Of a stretch of DNA of 46,967 nt, positions 25,730-34,047 are shown piece after piece. The stretch covers positions 1 through 46,967 of the forward strand of contig JAFXFS010000009.1 in NCBI GenBank assembly GCA_017513445.1, read 5' to 3'. A program made the translations under genes and the position numbers. The stretch comes from Bacteroidales bacterium. GTDB lineage: Bacteria > Bacteroidota > Bacteroidia > Bacteroidales > UBA932. Under the pieces are notes generated by a model, which ran no database searches, was not told the origin of the DNA, and worked only from the letters and a program-made list of their open reading frames with translations. How positions within the stretch are numbered: the stretch's first letter is position 1; the number at the start of each line of letters is the position of its first letter.

Positions 25730-26413
25730 TTATAATAAACTTTCTCCCTCTTTTAATTTTTTATATATCTGCTGAGCTGTGAAGAAGTCCAACTCAGTAT
25801 CTATGTCAATTCCTTCAATGTCAGATGTTTCCACGAATTTTGGATTGTGTCCGATAATGTTTTTATTCTTTATTAAATTCTCTTTGGTTACTACAGTAAC
25901 ACCAAAATTCAGTGCAACTATATCAGGTAGATTTTGTGAATTAGGTGCATTTTTTGGATCATAATTAATAGCCTTGCCATCTAACCAAAGAAATTCTTTA
26001 ACTTTCGATACGGTGGAGACGCAATCTAAATCTTTTCCTTCCAGGAAGAGTTTGATACATTTTTCGTAACTCTCGACACTTACAAATGGTGATGTCACAG
26101 GAGAGTAGATAAATATATCAGTCTCTGTGGTCTTGCCGAGATGTTCAAAGAAATCACTGCCAGAGCAAGCAGATGAGGCGTAATAATCCTCTCTTCTGTG
26201 ATATTTGATACCCTCTCTTTTGGCAATTTCAATTGCCTCCTCTGAGTCTGTATTGACCACGATTTCGTCAATTAGTGAGACCTTTTTCAAGGTTTCAATC
26301 TTCAGTTCCAATAGAGAGATAGGAGACTCTTCTGTGCCGAAATTTCTTAAATTCTTATTTTTTACCCTTTGGGAGCCCTTCCTGATAGGGATTACCGCAG
26401 TTATTTTTTTCAT
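25730..26413 (-). CDS. Acylneuraminate cytidylyltransferase family protein (NeuA-like)
   Basis: A 227-residue nucleotidyltransferase. The N-terminal nucleotide loop IPIRKGSQRVKNKNLRNFG matches the CMP-sialic acid synthetase pattern (A/IPxRxGSxRxxxKN), and DTDSEE-like, SPFVS and EGIDIDTELDF near the C-terminus fit the metal and sugar site (the last Asp pair). It would activate an acidic sugar as a CMP derivative. It differs strongly from the pseF gene at 29957, so the two likely use different sugars or serve different polymers. First gene of the operon with yfhO and wzx, with its own promoter at 26435. Confidence 0.82.
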   Translation of the reverse strand: MKKITAVIPIRKGSQRVKNKNLRNFGTEESPISLLELKIETLKKVSLIDEIVVNTDSEEAIEIAKREGIKYHRREDYYASSACSGSDFFEHLGKTTETDIFIYSPVTSPFVSVESYEKCIKLFLEGKDLDCVSTVSKVKEFLWLDGKAINYDPKNAPNSQNLPDIVALNFGVTVVTKENLIKNKNIIGHNPKFVETSDIEGIDIDTELDFFTAQQIYKKLKEGESLL

Positions 26414-26434
26414 ATTTACAATTATTATAACCTA

Positions 26435-26442
26435 CAAATATA
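26435..26442 (-). promoter_or_regulatory. -7 box for the neuA-like/yfhO/wzx operon
   Basis: TATATTTG on the minus strand, 21 bases from the ATG. Confidence 0.65.
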
Positions 26443-26523
26443 GTTATTATCCTAATCATCATCAAAATTACAGAGTCATAACATAATTATTAAATATGCA
26501 AGAGTAGTTTCTTGAGAAAAAAT

Positions 26524-26553
26524 TTTGTGTGCAAAAAATTAGTTGTATATTTG
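26524..26553 (+). promoter_or_regulatory. -33/-7 promoter for rpsP
   Basis: TTTG at 26524-26527 and TATATTTG at 26546-26553 are 18 bases apart, close to the Bacteroidota ideal. The 62-base leader before rpsP contains a short inverted stretch but no riboswitch I can name. Confidence 0.78.
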
Positions 26554-26615
26554 CAGGCCTTTTCTCGTGAAGATAAGGAAGTTATGTAGTTATTAACTTT
26601 TAAAAATTAGTCAAA

Positions 26616-27173
26616 ATGGCTGTTAAAATTCGTTTATCACGCCACGGAAAGAAAAATTATGCATTCTTTCACATCGTGGTAGCTGACTCACGCGCACCTC
26701 GCGATGGTCGTTACATTGAACAAATCGGTTATTACAATCCAAACACAAACCCTGCAACTATCGTTCTTGATGGTGACAAGGCTCTTGATTGGTTGAACAA
26801 AGGTGCACAACCTACCGATACAACTCGTCGTATCCTTTCTTACGAAGGAGTTCTTCTTAAAAAACACCTTCAAGGTGGTGTTAAGAAGGGTGCTCTTACT
26901 CAAGAACAAGCTGATGCTAAATGGCAAGCTTGGAAATTAGAGAAAGATGCAAAAGTATCATCAAAGAAACAAAGCATCGCTAAGAATGCTGCTGAGTCTA
27001 AGAAAAATGCTTTAGCTGAAGAGGCAAAAGTTAACTCTGAAAGAGCTGAAGCTATCGCTAAGAGAAAAGCTGAAGAGAGAGAAGCTGCTGAAGCTGCTGC
27101 TCGCGCTGAAGCTGAAGCTGCTGCCGCTGCTGCTGAAGAAGCTGCTGCGCCTGCTGAAACTCCAGAAGCTTAG
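26616..27173 (+). CDS. rpsP: Small ribosomal subunit protein bS16 with long Ala/Glu-rich tail
   Basis: The first 80-90 residues are S16: [33 protein letters not shown] and a [18 protein letters not shown] segment. From about residue 95 there is a charged extension ending in long runs of Ala and Glu, giving 185 residues against about 80 in E. coli. Long S16 tails are usual in Bacteroidota. The codon pattern of the tail (GCT/GAA repeats) makes it a local low-complexity DNA tract. Followed 4 bases later by rimM. Confidence 0.96.
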   Translation: MAVKIRLSRHGKKNYAFFHIVVADSRAPRDGRYIEQIGYYNPNTNPATIVLDGDKALDWLNKGAQPTDTTRRILSYEGVLLKKHLQGGVKKGALTQEQADAKWQAWKLEKDAKVSSKKQSIAKNAAESKKNALAEEAKVNSERAEAIAKRKAEEREAAEAAARAEAEAAAAAAEEAAAPAETPEA

Positions 27174-27177
27174 TATT

Positions 27178-27696
27178 GTGGCAATTAAGGTATTAAAATC
27201 GTATGGCACGCAAGGTGATGTGATTATATCTATCACCGGAAATTTGTCAAAAGATATTAGTACAAGTGAACCGGTATTCATCAATTTTGATGAACTTCCG
27301 GTTCCTTTTTTTATTGAAAAAATTGAGCAAAAGGGTTCTTCGAAATATCTTGTAAAGTTAGAAGATATAGATACATTTGCTCAAGCAGAGGAGATTGTTG
27401 GTCGTGAAATCTACCTAAATGATTCAATGTCAGATATTTACGAGTACGACGACGATGGCGGAATTGAAGATGGAGATTATAATCTTGAGGCTCTTGTTGG
27501 TTTCAAACTTCATAATCAAGAGAATGAATATGTAGGTGTAATCTCTGGCTATTATGATATTCCTAATAACCCTTGCCTTGAGGTAAGAAGCAATGATGAA
27601 AGAGATATTATTATACCTCTTCACGATGATCTGATACTTGACTTCAAATCCCGCAAGCGAATTCTTAAATTGCAAATCCCAGAAGGTCTGATATAA
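27178..27696 (+). CDS. rimM: Ribosome maturation factor RimM
   Basis: Binds S19 and helps mature the 16S rRNA 3' domain. A 172-residue protein: the N-terminal RimM barrel has GTQGDVIISITG, and the C-terminal PRC-like barrel has ALVGFKLHNQENEYVGVISGYYDIP and ends IPEGLI, the expected terminus for the family. The start appears to be GTG at 27178; no ATG is available nearby. Operon with rpsP, a common ribosomal pairing. Confidence 0.92.
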   Translation: MAIKVLKSYGTQGDVIISITGNLSKDISTSEPVFINFDELPVPFFIEKIEQKGSSKYLVKLEDIDTFAQAEEIVGREIYLNDSMSDIYEYDDDGGIEDGDYNLEALVGFKLHNQENEYVGVISGYYDIPNNPCLEVRSNDERDIIIPLHDDLILDFKSRKRILKLQIPEGLI

Positions 27697-27744
27697 TCTA
27701 CCTAAAATAGCATTAACTATTTCTTTTTCAATCATTCTTTTTGT

Positions 27745-27752
27745 TATTTTTG
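27745..27752 (+). promoter_or_regulatory. -7 box for the pse operon
   Basis: TATTTTTG, 16 bases before the pseB ATG. No rimM terminator was seen, so some read-through from rpsP-rimM is possible. Confidence 0.5.
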
Positions 27753-27768
27753 TAAAAAATAAATAGTT

Positions 27769-28788
27769 ATGCTAAATCATAAATCGGTGCTGATTACCGG
27801 AGGTACAGGTTCTTTCGGTAAAATGTTTGTAAAGACAATACTTGAGAGATATCCTCAAGTTAAGCGTATTGTGATCTACTCTCGTGGTGAGTTGAAGCAG
27901 TATAATATGATGCAACAATATCCAAAAGATAAATATCCTCAACTAAGATTTTTTATTGGAGATGTAAGAGATGGAGAGAGACTTCTTCGTGCTTGTGAGG
28001 GTATAGATGTAATTATACACGCAGCAGCTATTAAGCAAGTAGATACAGCAGAATATAATCCTGATGAGTGTATCAAAACCAATATAGGAGGTGCTGAAAA
28101 TGTTATTAATGCTGCCTTAAAGGCTGGTGTTCAGCACGTTGTCGCTCTTTCAACAGATAAGGCCTGCGCTCCAATCAACCTATATGGTGCAACTAAACTA
28201 TGTTCAGACAAACTTTTCGTTGCTGCAAATAATATCAGTGGTTCAAAAAATATCAAATTTTCAGTTGTAAGATATGGAAATGTAATGGGTTCAAGGGGTT
28301 CAGTGATTCCTTTCTTTATCTCAAAGAGAGATCAAGGTGCAAGCGAATTACCTATTACAGATATGAGAATGACAAGATTCAACATATCTCTTGAAGCAGG
28401 TGTAGATTTGGTAATGTTTGCAATAGGACATCATTTAGGAGGTGAGATATTCATTCCGAAAATTCCATCATATAAGATTGGTGATGTTGCTACAGCTATT
28501 GCTCCGAATATCAAGCAGGTAGAGATAGGTATCCGCCCTGGCGAAAAGCTTCACGAAGAGATGATAACAGCAACCGATGCGCTCAATACCATTGATTTGG
28601 GAGAGTATTATGCAATCTTACCATCTGTTTCGTTTAAGCACCAAAAGGATGAGTATATCAAACATCACAATGCTGTAATGGTGCCTGAAGGATTCCACTA
28701 TAGCTCTGATTCAAATGACCAATGGGAGAGTGTTGAAAGTATCAGAGAGAAAATCGTTGAGTTTGTAGATCCAAATTTTACAGTTTAG
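27769..28788 (+). CDS. pseB: UDP-GlcNAc 4,6-dehydratase (inverting), PseB
   Basis: First step of pseudaminic acid synthesis: UDP-GlcNAc to UDP-2-acetamido-2,6-dideoxy-L-arabino-hexos-4-ulose. Extended short-chain reductase fold with NADP loop GGTGSFG (residues 11-17). The catalytic set typical of PseB/FlaA1 is present: STDKA with Asp130 and Lys131, then Tyr139 and Lys143 in YGATK. The length of 339 residues and the soluble N-terminus separate it from the large membrane-bound dehydratases. It leads a tightly packed operon; the gap to pseC is 2 bases. Confidence 0.93.
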   Translation: MLNHKSVLITGGTGSFGKMFVKTILERYPQVKRIVIYSRGELKQYNMMQQYPKDKYPQLRFFIGDVRDGERLLRACEGIDVIIHAAAIKQVDTAEYNPDECIKTNIGGAENVINAALKAGVQHVVALSTDKACAPINLYGATKLCSDKLFVAANNISGSKNIKFSVVRYGNVMGSRGSVIPFFISKRDQGASELPITDMRMTRFNISLEAGVDLVMFAIGHHLGGEIFIPKIPSYKIGDVATAIAPNIKQVEIGIRPGEKLHEEMITATDALNTIDLGEYYAILPSVSFKHQKDEYIKHHNAVMVPEGFHYSSDSNDQWESVESIREKIVEFVDPNFTV

Positions 28789-28790
28789 AT

Positions 28791-29945
28791 ATGAAACCAA
28801 TTTCATACGGCAGACAATCTATTACTGATGAAGATATTCAATCAGTTGTAGATACGTTGAAATCCGATTATCTGACTCAAGGTCCAAAGGTTGCAGAATT
28901 TGAGAGAGAATTTGCAAGGGCGATAGGAGCAGAGTATGCAGTTGCAGTATCAAATGGTACTGCAGCTCTTCATTTGTGTGCAATGGCCTTGGGAGTTGAT
29001 TCACAGACAAATGTAATTGTTACTCCATTGACCTTTGCTGCCTCTGCCAACTGTATAAAATATTGTGGAGGAAATGTTCACTTCTGCGATATAGATAGTG
29101 AGAATTATCTAATGGATTTGAACAAATTAAGGAAGATGCTGGAAGATGCTCCAATGGGTTTTTATAAAGGGGTAATTCCTGTCGATTTTGCTGGTTATCC
29201 CATTCATTGTCAGGAACTTAGGAAAATTGCTGATGAATACGGACTTTGGATAATAGAAGATGCCTGTCACGCACCTGGAGCATATTTTGTGGATTCTGAT
29301 GGTAAAAAACAGTTCTCCGGTAATGGTGTTTTTGCAGATTTAACCTGCTTCTCATTTCATCCTGTGAAGCATATTGCCACAGGCGAGGGAGGTATGATTA
29401 CAACAAATAACCCCGAACTCTTCAAAAAGGTATCTCTATATAGGACACACGGTATCACCAAGGATGTTGAATTGATGAGTCAGAATCCGGGAGGTTGGTA
29501 CTACGAGATGCAAGAGCTTGGTTATAACTATCGGTTGAGTGATATTCAAGCTGCATTAGGCCTTTCACAACTTATGAAACTTGATCAAAGTTTGATTAGA
29601 CGAAATGAGATTGCTGCCCGATACAATAGTGCATTTGCCGGTATAGATGCAATAAAAACTCCTAAAGTTGCAGATGGAATCTATCACGCTTACCATCTGT
29701 ATGTTATCCAGGTCGAAGATAGGTTAGGTCTATATAATTACCTGAGAGAGAATAAGATTTATGCACAAGTCCATTATATCCCTGTGCATTTGTTGCCATA
29801 TTACAAATCTCTTGGTTCTATAGAGGGTGATTGCCCTGTTGTAGAGAATTATTACCAACATTGTTTGAGTCTCCCTATGTTTCCTACATTAACAGATGAA
29901 GAGCAACAATATGTAATTGAGAAGGTTTTAGAATTTGTTAAGTAA
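28791..29945 (+). CDS. pseC: UDP-4-amino-4,6-dideoxy-N-acetyl-beta-L-altrosamine transaminase, PseC
   Basis: PLP-dependent DegT/DnrJ/EryC1 aminotransferase. The PLP lysine is Lys193 in SFHPVKHIATGEGG, with Asp157 in EDACHAPGA and SNGTAALHL for phosphate binding. The N-terminus PISYGRQSITDEDIQSV is PseC-like. It transfers an amino group from glutamate to the 4-keto product of PseB. Length 384. Position directly after pseB supports PseC over other sugar aminotransferases. Confidence 0.93.
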   Translation: MKPISYGRQSITDEDIQSVVDTLKSDYLTQGPKVAEFEREFARAIGAEYAVAVSNGTAALHLCAMALGVDSQTNVIVTPLTFAASANCIKYCGGNVHFCDIDSENYLMDLNKLRKMLEDAPMGFYKGVIPVDFAGYPIHCQELRKIADEYGLWIIEDACHAPGAYFVDSDGKKQFSGNGVFADLTCFSFHPVKHIATGEGGMITTNNPELFKKVSLYRTHGITKDVELMSQNPGGWYYEMQELGYNYRLSDIQAALGLSQLMKLDQSLIRRNEIAARYNSAFAGIDAIKTPKVADGIYHAYHLYVIQVEDRLGLYNYLRENKIYAQVHYIPVHLLPYYKSLGSIEGDCPVVENYYQHCLSLPMFPTLTDEEQQYVIEKVLEFVK

Positions 29946-29956
29946 TCGGGAACATT

Positions 29957-30643
29957 ATGAAAAGTTTAGCAATAATACCAGCCAGAGGTGGCAGTAAGCG
30001 TATTCCAAGAAAGAATATAAAGGAATTTATGGGTAGGCCAATAATTGCCTATTCTATAGAGGCAGCCATTAATTCGGGACTTTTTGATGAAGTTATGGTC
30101 TCTACTGATGATCTGGAGATTGCTCAAATAGCGCGAGAGTGTGGCGCTAAAGTTCCATTTTTGAGAAGTGCTGCAACCTCTAATGATTATGCAACAACTG
30201 CTGATGTTTTGGTTGAGGTGATTAATGAGTATGCAGTAAGAGGCGAACATTTTGACACATTCTGCTGTCTATATCCGACAGCCCCTTTTGTTACGTCAGA
30301 GCGATTGCAGGAGGCATTAAAGATGATTACAGGTGATGTTGAGTCTGTTTTTACAGCAGTACGTTATTCATACCCCGTGCAGAGATCTTTGAGAATTATT
30401 GACGGTCGTGTCTCAATGGTTGCTCCCCAATACCTAAATAGCAGATCTCAGGATTTAGAGCCGATATACCACGATGCAGGGCAGTTTTATATGGCTAAAA
30501 CTCAAAGATATATGGAGGATAAGACTTTTTGGGGAGAGCATTGTGCAGCAGTTATTTTGTCTGAACTGGAGGTACAGGATCTTGATACAGAAACCGATTG
30601 GAAATTAGCGGAATTGAAATATAAACTGATACACAACTTGTAA
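29957..30643 (+). CDS. pseF: Pseudaminic acid cytidylyltransferase, PseF
   Basis: Makes CMP-pseudaminic acid, the donor form. The nucleotide loop is IPARGGSKRIPRKNIKEFMGRP at the N-terminus (key residues Arg, Gly-Gly-Ser, Lys-Arg, Lys-Asn), then VSTDD, LYPTAPF and a C-terminal DLDTETDW that supplies metal-binding acids. Length 228. Its last base overlaps the pseG start (ATGA-type coupling at 30643). Confidence 0.92.
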   Translation: MKSLAIIPARGGSKRIPRKNIKEFMGRPIIAYSIEAAINSGLFDEVMVSTDDLEIAQIARECGAKVPFLRSAATSNDYATTADVLVEVINEYAVRGEHFDTFCCLYPTAPFVTSERLQEALKMITGDVESVFTAVRYSYPVQRSLRIIDGRVSMVAPQYLNSRSQDLEPIYHDAGQFYMAKTQRYMEDKTFWGEHCAAVILSELEVQDLDTETDWKLAELKYKLIHNL

Positions 30644-32073
30644 TGAAGCGTAAAATCTTTTTTCGAGCAGATGCCGCCGCACATATTGGTTATGGCCATT
30701 TTGTGCGTAGTTTGGCCCTTGCAGATATGTTAAAAGATGATTTCGATTGTACCTTCTTTACAATGTCTCCAACAAAGTATCAGCAGGAGGAGGTGGCAAA
30801 GGTTTGCAAATTAGTTTCACTTCCATCAGACGATTCTCGCTTTGATATCTTCCTTGGGATGATTTCCGGAGATGAAATAGTGGTATTGGATAACTATTAC
30901 TTTTCCACTGAATATCAGCAACTTATAAAGCAAAAGGGTTGTAAATTAGTATGTATAGATGATATTCACGACAAGCATTACCTTGCAGATGTTGTGATAA
31001 ATCATACTCCGCTTGACGCTTCATATTTTAGTGTGGAGCCATATACTAAACTCTGTTTGGGGTTGGATTGGGCTCTGCTTCGAAGACCTTTTTTAGATCC
31101 CGTAGATTTAAGTAAAAAGGAAGCAGGACATTGGTTAATTGCCTTTGGGGGCAGCGATTATTACAATTTGACCGAAAAATTTGCCAAGCTTATTAGTGAG
31201 AAGGAGGGGGTTAATAGAGTATCAGTTGTGGTAGGGGATGCTTATAAATATTGCGATTCACTATCGATAAATAAAAATGTAGATATCTATAAGAATTTAT
31301 CGGCAACTGAGATGGCTACACTAATGCAACGAAGCGAATATGCAATCTTACCAACAAGTGGTATTTGTATAGAAGCACTTGCAATGGGGTGCAAAATATT
31401 TGGTGGCTATTATGTTGATAATCAAATAGATACCTATAATGTTTTTGCTGAACAAAATCTGATAAACCCTATCGGGGATTTGAGGCAGGTGACAGAGTTT
31501 TCTGAATTATATTATAAGACACATAATGATTGTGATTCCTCATTTCCTTTGGTTAAGTTAAGATATCGTCTGTTATTTAGATCTCTTAATGATAATTTAT
31601 TATATAATGGAATGAGATTTATTAATTATACATCTTTGTCATTAGAGGAGCATCGTAAAATTTGGGAGGCGAGAAACCATCTTGATATTCGTAAACAGAT
31701 GGATATAATTGACTTTATTGAGTGGGATAATCATTGTAGTTTTGTCAATTCCCTTCTAAAAAATAACAAAAAACAGTATTGGGGCGTTTATAATGGTGAT
31801 CTATTAATTGGGTCTGTTAATATCACTTTTATTGATGAAAATCGAGTAGAGAGAGGAATATTTATTGTTCCTGATAAGTTAGGAATGTCTTGGGGAAGTA
31901 AAGTTGAAAGTGCAACTAATCTTCTATTGAAAGAGATTGGAGTTAAATATGTTGAAGCAAAAGTTTTAAAGACAAATGATGTATCTTTATCTTTCCATTA
32001 CAAAAATGGTTATGGAGAGATCGATAGGGATGAGAGATATTACTATCTAATAAAGGAGATAAAAGATGTCTAA
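30643..32073 (+). CDS. pseG: PseG hydrolase fused to PseH-like N-acetyltransferase
   Basis: A 476-residue fusion. Residues 1 to about 325 are PseG, the hydrolase that removes UDP from UDP-2,4-diacetamido-2,4,6-trideoxy-L-altrose: RADAAAHIGYGHFVRSLALA with the catalytic-type His19, and an HWLIAFGGSDYYN GT-B-like core with LPTSGICIEALAMGCK. Residues from about 331 are a GNAT domain (SLEEHRKIWEARNH, YWGVYNGDLLIGSVNIT, and VLKTNDVSLSFHYKNGY), matching PseH, which acetylates the 4-amino group. Thus one protein would carry out steps 3 and 4. It overlaps pseI by 8 bases. No separate pseH is present in the operon, which supports the fusion as functional. Confidence 0.88.
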   Translation: MKRKIFFRADAAAHIGYGHFVRSLALADMLKDDFDCTFFTMSPTKYQQEEVAKVCKLVSLPSDDSRFDIFLGMISGDEIVVLDNYYFSTEYQQLIKQKGCKLVCIDDIHDKHYLADVVINHTPLDASYFSVEPYTKLCLGLDWALLRRPFLDPVDLSKKEAGHWLIAFGGSDYYNLTEKFAKLISEKEGVNRVSVVVGDAYKYCDSLSINKNVDIYKNLSATEMATLMQRSEYAILPTSGICIEALAMGCKIFGGYYVDNQIDTYNVFAEQNLINPIGDLRQVTEFSELYYKTHNDCDSSFPLVKLRYRLLFRSLNDNLLYNGMRFINYTSLSLEEHRKIWEARNHLDIRKQMDIIDFIEWDNHCSFVNSLLKNNKKQYWGVYNGDLLIGSVNITFIDENRVERGIFIVPDKLGMSWGSKVESATNLLLKEIGVKYVEAKVLKTNDVSLSFHYKNGYGEIDRDERYYYLIKEIKDV

Positions 32074-33076
32074 TATGATGATTATCGCCGAAATGTCTGC
32101 CAACCACGCAGGAAGTCTGCATACTGCGATAGAGACAATAAAGGCAGCAAAGAGGGCAGGGGCTGATGCAATAAAGTTCCAGACATATACTGCAGATACC
32201 ATTACGCTCAATTGCCGGAATGATGATTTTAAGATATCACAAGGCACTTTGTGGGATGGAAAGTATCTTCACGACCTCTATCAGGAGGCATATACTCCTT
32301 GGGAATGGCACGAAAAATTATTTAGAGTGGCTCGTGAAGAGGGATTGATTGCTTTCTCTACTCCATTCGATCGTAGTGCTGTCGATTTTCTGGAGAGTTT
32401 AGGAAATCCTATATACAAAATTGCATCTTTTGAGATTACAGATATTCCACTTATTGAGTATGCTGCATCTAAAGGTAAACCAATGGTAATTTCTACCGGT
32501 ATTGCCTCTCTTGAAGATATAGAATTGGCAGTTAATACTTGTAAAAGTGTTGGTAATCAGGATATTACACTATTGAAATGTACATCTTCATACCCTGCGC
32601 CGCTATCCCAGGCCAACTTGGTAATGATATCAGATTTAGCACGAAGATTTGGAGTTAAGGCTGGTTTATCAGATCACACAATGGGTTCGCTCTCAGCTAT
32701 TTTGGCTGTATCGCAAGGGGCTACAATAATCGAAAAACACTTTATTATCGATAGATCTATAGGCGGCCCGGATTCGGCTTTTTCTATGAATGAGAAGGAG
32801 TTTACGGAGATGGTGAAATTGATCAGAGATGCTGAATTGGCTATGGGAGAAGTTGATTATTCAATGACTGAGTTTAAACTGAATAATCGTACATATTCAC
32901 GTTCTCTCTATATATCAGCAGATGTCAAAAAAGGTGATATCATAAGTGATGAGAATATCCGTTCTGTAAGACCTTGCCACGGATTACACACAAAATATTA
33001 CAAAGATATTTTAGGAAAAAAATTCAGTCGTGATATGAAACTTGGCGATAGATTATCGCTCGAAGATATAGAATAA
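32066..33076 (+). CDS. pseI: Pseudaminic acid synthase, PseI
   Basis: NeuB-family condensing enzyme that joins 2,4-diacetamido-2,4,6-trideoxyaltrose with phosphoenolpyruvate. The TIM-barrel N-terminus shows AEMSANHAGSLHTAIE, KFQTYTADTITLN and FSTPFDRSAVDFLE; the metal region has SDHTMGS and EKHFIIDRSIGGPDSAFS. A C-terminal SAF (antifreeze-like) domain covers about residues 285-336 (SRSLYISADVKKGDII, GDRLSLEDIE). Length 336. Translation is coupled on both sides (8-base overlap upstream, 1-base overlap downstream). Confidence 0.94.
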   Translation: MSNMMIIAEMSANHAGSLHTAIETIKAAKRAGADAIKFQTYTADTITLNCRNDDFKISQGTLWDGKYLHDLYQEAYTPWEWHEKLFRVAREEGLIAFSTPFDRSAVDFLESLGNPIYKIASFEITDIPLIEYAASKGKPMVISTGIASLEDIELAVNTCKSVGNQDITLLKCTSSYPAPLSQANLVMISDLARRFGVKAGLSDHTMGSLSAILAVSQGATIIEKHFIIDRSIGGPDSAFSMNEKEFTEMVKLIRDAELAMGEVDYSMTEFKLNNRTYSRSLYISADVKKGDIISDENIRSVRPCHGLHTKYYKDILGKKFSRDMKLGDRLSLEDIE

Positions 33077-34047
33077 TGAGTCAAAAGTGTTTATTGTCAA
33101 CAATTTGTAAGTTAATTACATCTTCATTTAATTATCTCTATCATACAATTAAATGTAGAAAGATTGACTATTTTCACTATGATAAGTTGGCTTTGCCAAA
33201 CTATCAAGCTCCCGAAGGTTTCAAAAGTGTATTTCTATATGGACAATATAAAGCAGTAGCCAAATTGAGCGGTAGAAGGTTTAACTTTCTTACAGATTAT
33301 TTAGAGCATGGTGTATGCTTCTCTGATAATCCGGAATCTGCACCATTAATGGGTTATATTTCACGCAGAGGGCTAAAGAGGGTCTATACTATGGGTGAAA
33401 GAAGAGCGGATGTTCTTCGTAGATATTTGAACAATAATAATTTAACTGCAGATGTTGCTTCAGTTGGCCCATATATAACAGGTGTTCCACATTTCTATAG
33501 TTTAGAAAAGTTACAAGCGCTGAAGAACTCTTTAGGTAGGACACTTCTTATTTTTCCGACTCACTCAATTGAGAAGTCGGCAATAAATCGAAATGTTGTT
33601 AAGTTGTGTGATGAGGTAGATAAGATTCGTGCGGAGTATGACACTATTTTATGCTGTGTCTATTGGTGGGATATTATTTCGGCTAAGGATGAAGTAAATT
33701 ATTATCAGGAGAGAGGATACAAGGTAGTTACGGCAGGTCATCGAAACGATCCAAAGTTTTTGAGAAGGTTGAAAGATATTATTTGGCTCAGTGATATTGT
33801 TGTTCTTGATAATATTGGAACAAATTTGGGATATGCAATAACAATGAATAAGCCGATTTTCTTTGCCCCATCAGGTAATAAACTCTACTGTGGTAATGGT
33901 GATGAATCTCAACTTTCTGTTCAAGAGGAGTTGCAACAAAGTGTTGATAATCTTAATGATAGGTGTGCTGAACTGTTTGGACACTATCCCCCTATGATAA
34001 CAAAGCTGCAGCTTGACTTTGTTGAGGAGTATTGGGGATCAAATTGA
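33076..34047 (+). CDS. Unrecognised protein, possible GT-B glycosyltransferase for pseudaminic acid
   Basis: Not recognised as a named family. A 323-residue soluble-looking protein. The C-terminal half has features of GT-B or CDP-glycerol-transferase-like folds: a strand-turn LLIFPTHSIEKS, then LSDIVVLDNIGTNLGYAITMNKPIFFAP, which resembles the donor-binding loop of TagF and NDP-sugar epimerase relatives. The N-terminal half has VFLYGQYKAVAKLSGRR and ERRADVLRRYL. It starts on the last base of pseI, so it is translationally coupled to the pathway's last gene; that position is where a transferase using CMP-pseudaminate often sits. It overlaps the convergent GT2 gene by 9 bases. Function is inference only. 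Confidence 0.6.
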   Translation: MSQKCLLSTICKLITSSFNYLYHTIKCRKIDYFHYDKLALPNYQAPEGFKSVFLYGQYKAVAKLSGRRFNFLTDYLEHGVCFSDNPESAPLMGYISRRGLKRVYTMGERRADVLRRYLNNNNLTADVASVGPYITGVPHFYSLEKLQALKNSLGRTLLIFPTHSIEKSAINRNVVKLCDEVDKIRAEYDTILCCVYWWDIISAKDEVNYYQERGYKVVTAGHRNDPKFLRRLKDIIWLSDIVVLDNIGTNLGYAITMNKPIFFAPSGNKLYCGNGDESQLSVQEELQQSVDNLNDRCAELFGHYPPMITKLQLDFVEEYWGSN

